Source of the DNA: Loktanella sp.
GTDB taxonomy: Bacteria; Pseudomonadota; Alphaproteobacteria; Rhodobacterales; Rhodobacteraceae
DNA: 6,778 nt
Reading direction: 5' to 3'
Assembly (NCBI GenBank): GCA_003551805.1
Contig: PUNR01000323.1
Span: 1 to 6,778, forward strand
In this document: piece by piece, positions 6,074 to 6,778 of the stretch
Numbering within the stretch: the stretch's first letter is position 1
How the letters are laid out: the number at the start of each line of letters is the position of its first letter
Notes under the pieces: model-generated
Database searches by the model: none
Told to the model about the DNA's origin: nothing
Seen by the model: the letters and a program-made list of their open reading frames with translations, nothing else
Program-made: the position numbers and the translations under genes

Positions 6074-6461
6074 GGAAAGGTTCCTTTATGGCGGCGGCAT
6101 CGCGTTGAACATTGCGAGCGGCCCGTGTCGGCACGAAGCCTATGTTTTTCAAAGATGATTTGGCGGAGACAAAGATGATCAGCGCGATCACAAGAAAGCC
6201 TGCACCGACCACGGCAGGGGCCCATTGCGCAGGCACCCCGGCCTGAACGACAAGCGCGACCAGCGTCGCGGCAAAGACGTTCAGGCCCGTGATCGCCAGC
6301 ACAAGTGCAATGCCCATAGCCGCGATTGATGCACCTGCTTTCTTGGCGCTTTCGGCAATCTCGGTGCGGGCAAGGTCAGCCTCGTCGCGCACGAGATTGC
6401 TGACATTGCCAAGGATGGCTGTCATCATCTCGCTTGTGGATTTCGGGTTGTTGGGTGTCAT
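6063..6461 (-). CDS. Phage-holin-family (DUF1469-type) membrane protein
   Basis: A 132-residue small membrane protein with the layout of the Phage_holin_3_6/DUF1469 family. A charged N-terminal helix (about residues 14-44, with NLVRDEADLARTEIAESAKK) is followed by two transmembrane segments (about 46-73 and 82-100) and a basic tail. Despite the family name, chromosomal members next to DUF3618 genes are not known lysis proteins; they are thought to be envelope or stress proteins, and no phage gene is present here. The ATG overlaps the stop of the gene before it in ATGA, and no clear ribosome site precedes it, so its translation likely depends on reinitiation by ribosomes leaving that gene. Its own end overlaps the DUF3618 start. 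Confidence 0.85.
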   Translation of the reverse strand: MTPNNPKSTSEMMTAILGNVSNLVRDEADLARTEIAESAKKAGASIAAMGIALVLAITGLNVFAATLVALVVQAGVPAQWAPAVVGAGFLVIALIIFVSAKSSLKNIGFVPTRAARNVQRDAAAIKEPFHDK

Positions 6462-6778
6462 GACGGGATAGCCGCCGTTGGCTGGCCGGTGGGGTTCCCT
6501 TCGTTACGGGACGTGTTCAAACCGGTCTGCTGAGCACCATAGCTTTTGTCGGCGGATTGGTCGTTGTGATCGCGCGACGCCTTGGCAAAGCGGCTGGCGG
6601 CAAAGCCCAGCAAGGCCGCACCACCCAGAAACAGCATCGGATTGTTTCGCGCGACTTTGCTGGCCATTTCGACCATTTCACCAAGATCCTTGTCGTGCAG
6701 TTTGTCGGCGGCGTCGGCAAGGCTGCTGGAAATCTGCCCCAGCGTGCGTTCCTGCGGGGAACCGCCGCGCATTTCTTC
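6458..6778 (-). CDS. Single-TM protein of the DUF3618/holin cassette, N-terminus outside window
   Basis: The reading frame runs off the right edge of the window, so only the C-terminal ~106 residues are visible. An ATG at 6772 is in frame, but too little sequence precedes it to show a ribosome site, and homologous cassette genes usually have a longer N-terminus; I treat the gene as partial. Visible are an amphipathic stretch (LGQISSSLADAADKLHDKDL), then ASKVARNNPMLFLGGAALLG with one hydrophobic segment of about 17-19 residues, then a polar tail rich in Asn, Gln, Ser and Gly. The RNNP-x-LF-x-GGAALLGFAASRF pattern occurs in small inner-membrane stress proteins near DUF3618 genes in alphaproteobacteria. 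The gene shares ATGA with the next one and probably heads or continues the operon. Confidence 0.7.
   Translation of the reverse strand, partial: EEMRGGSPQERTLGQISSSLADAADKLHDKDLGEMVEMASKVARNNPMLFLGGAALLGFAASRFAKASRDHNDQSADKSYGAQQTGLNTSRNEGNPTGQPTAAIPS

Noticed and set aside
6063..6461. Holin-family gene as evidence of a prophage
   Set aside because: The family name is historical; there is no lysin, capsid or integrase gene here, and the neighbours are chromosomal stress genes.

Overview
The window looks like chromosome from an alphaproteobacterium, most likely a marine Rhodobacterales (Roseobacter-type) species. The reasons are moderate-to-high GC, an HWE-type sensor histidine kinase, a DUF3618 / phage-holin-family membrane protein cassette, and a candidate EcfG-type (general stress sigma factor) promoter. 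This placement is inferred from gene content and protein style; no marker gene is present.

Layout from left to right. Positions 41-436 hold the 3' end of an IS3-family insertion sequence on the minus strand. Its transposase is cut to about the last 126 residues, so it is a dead remnant. Positions 437-623 carry nothing recognisable. Next comes a minus-strand PAS-HWE histidine kinase (624-1619) with a possible housekeeping promoter in front of it. A 445-base divergent intergenic region (1620-2064) follows, and it contains a GGAAC-N17-GTT element facing right. That element leads to a small plus-strand gene for an unrecognised, basic 100-residue protein (2065-2367). The small gene converges on a 3-methyladenine DNA glycosylase on the minus strand, and the two stop codons interlock in one CTAG.

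From there to the right edge all genes lie on the minus strand and read leftwards in this order: a partial single-TM protein (6458-6778), a phage-holin-family/DUF1469-type membrane protein (6063-6461), a DUF3618 protein with two hydrophobic segments (5165-6073), a large-subunit HPII-type catalase katE (3003-5096), and the glycosylase (2364-2972). The first three overlap by 4 and 11 bases. The catalase follows after 68 bases containing a strong hairpin, and the glycosylase follows the catalase after 30 bases. This arrangement reads as one stress-defence operon: envelope proteins, then removal of hydrogen peroxide, then repair of alkylated bases.

The most notable points are four. The catalase has a cysteine exactly 23 residues before the haem-ligand tyrosine, where E. 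coli HPII has the histidine that crosslinks to that tyrosine; this is the arrangement known from Neurospora CAT-1. A possible EcfG promoter precedes the unknown small gene. Two convergent genes share a CTAG stop. The 68-base katE leader hairpin is fully paired only as the minus-strand RNA. No convincing wholly new multi-gene system is visible.
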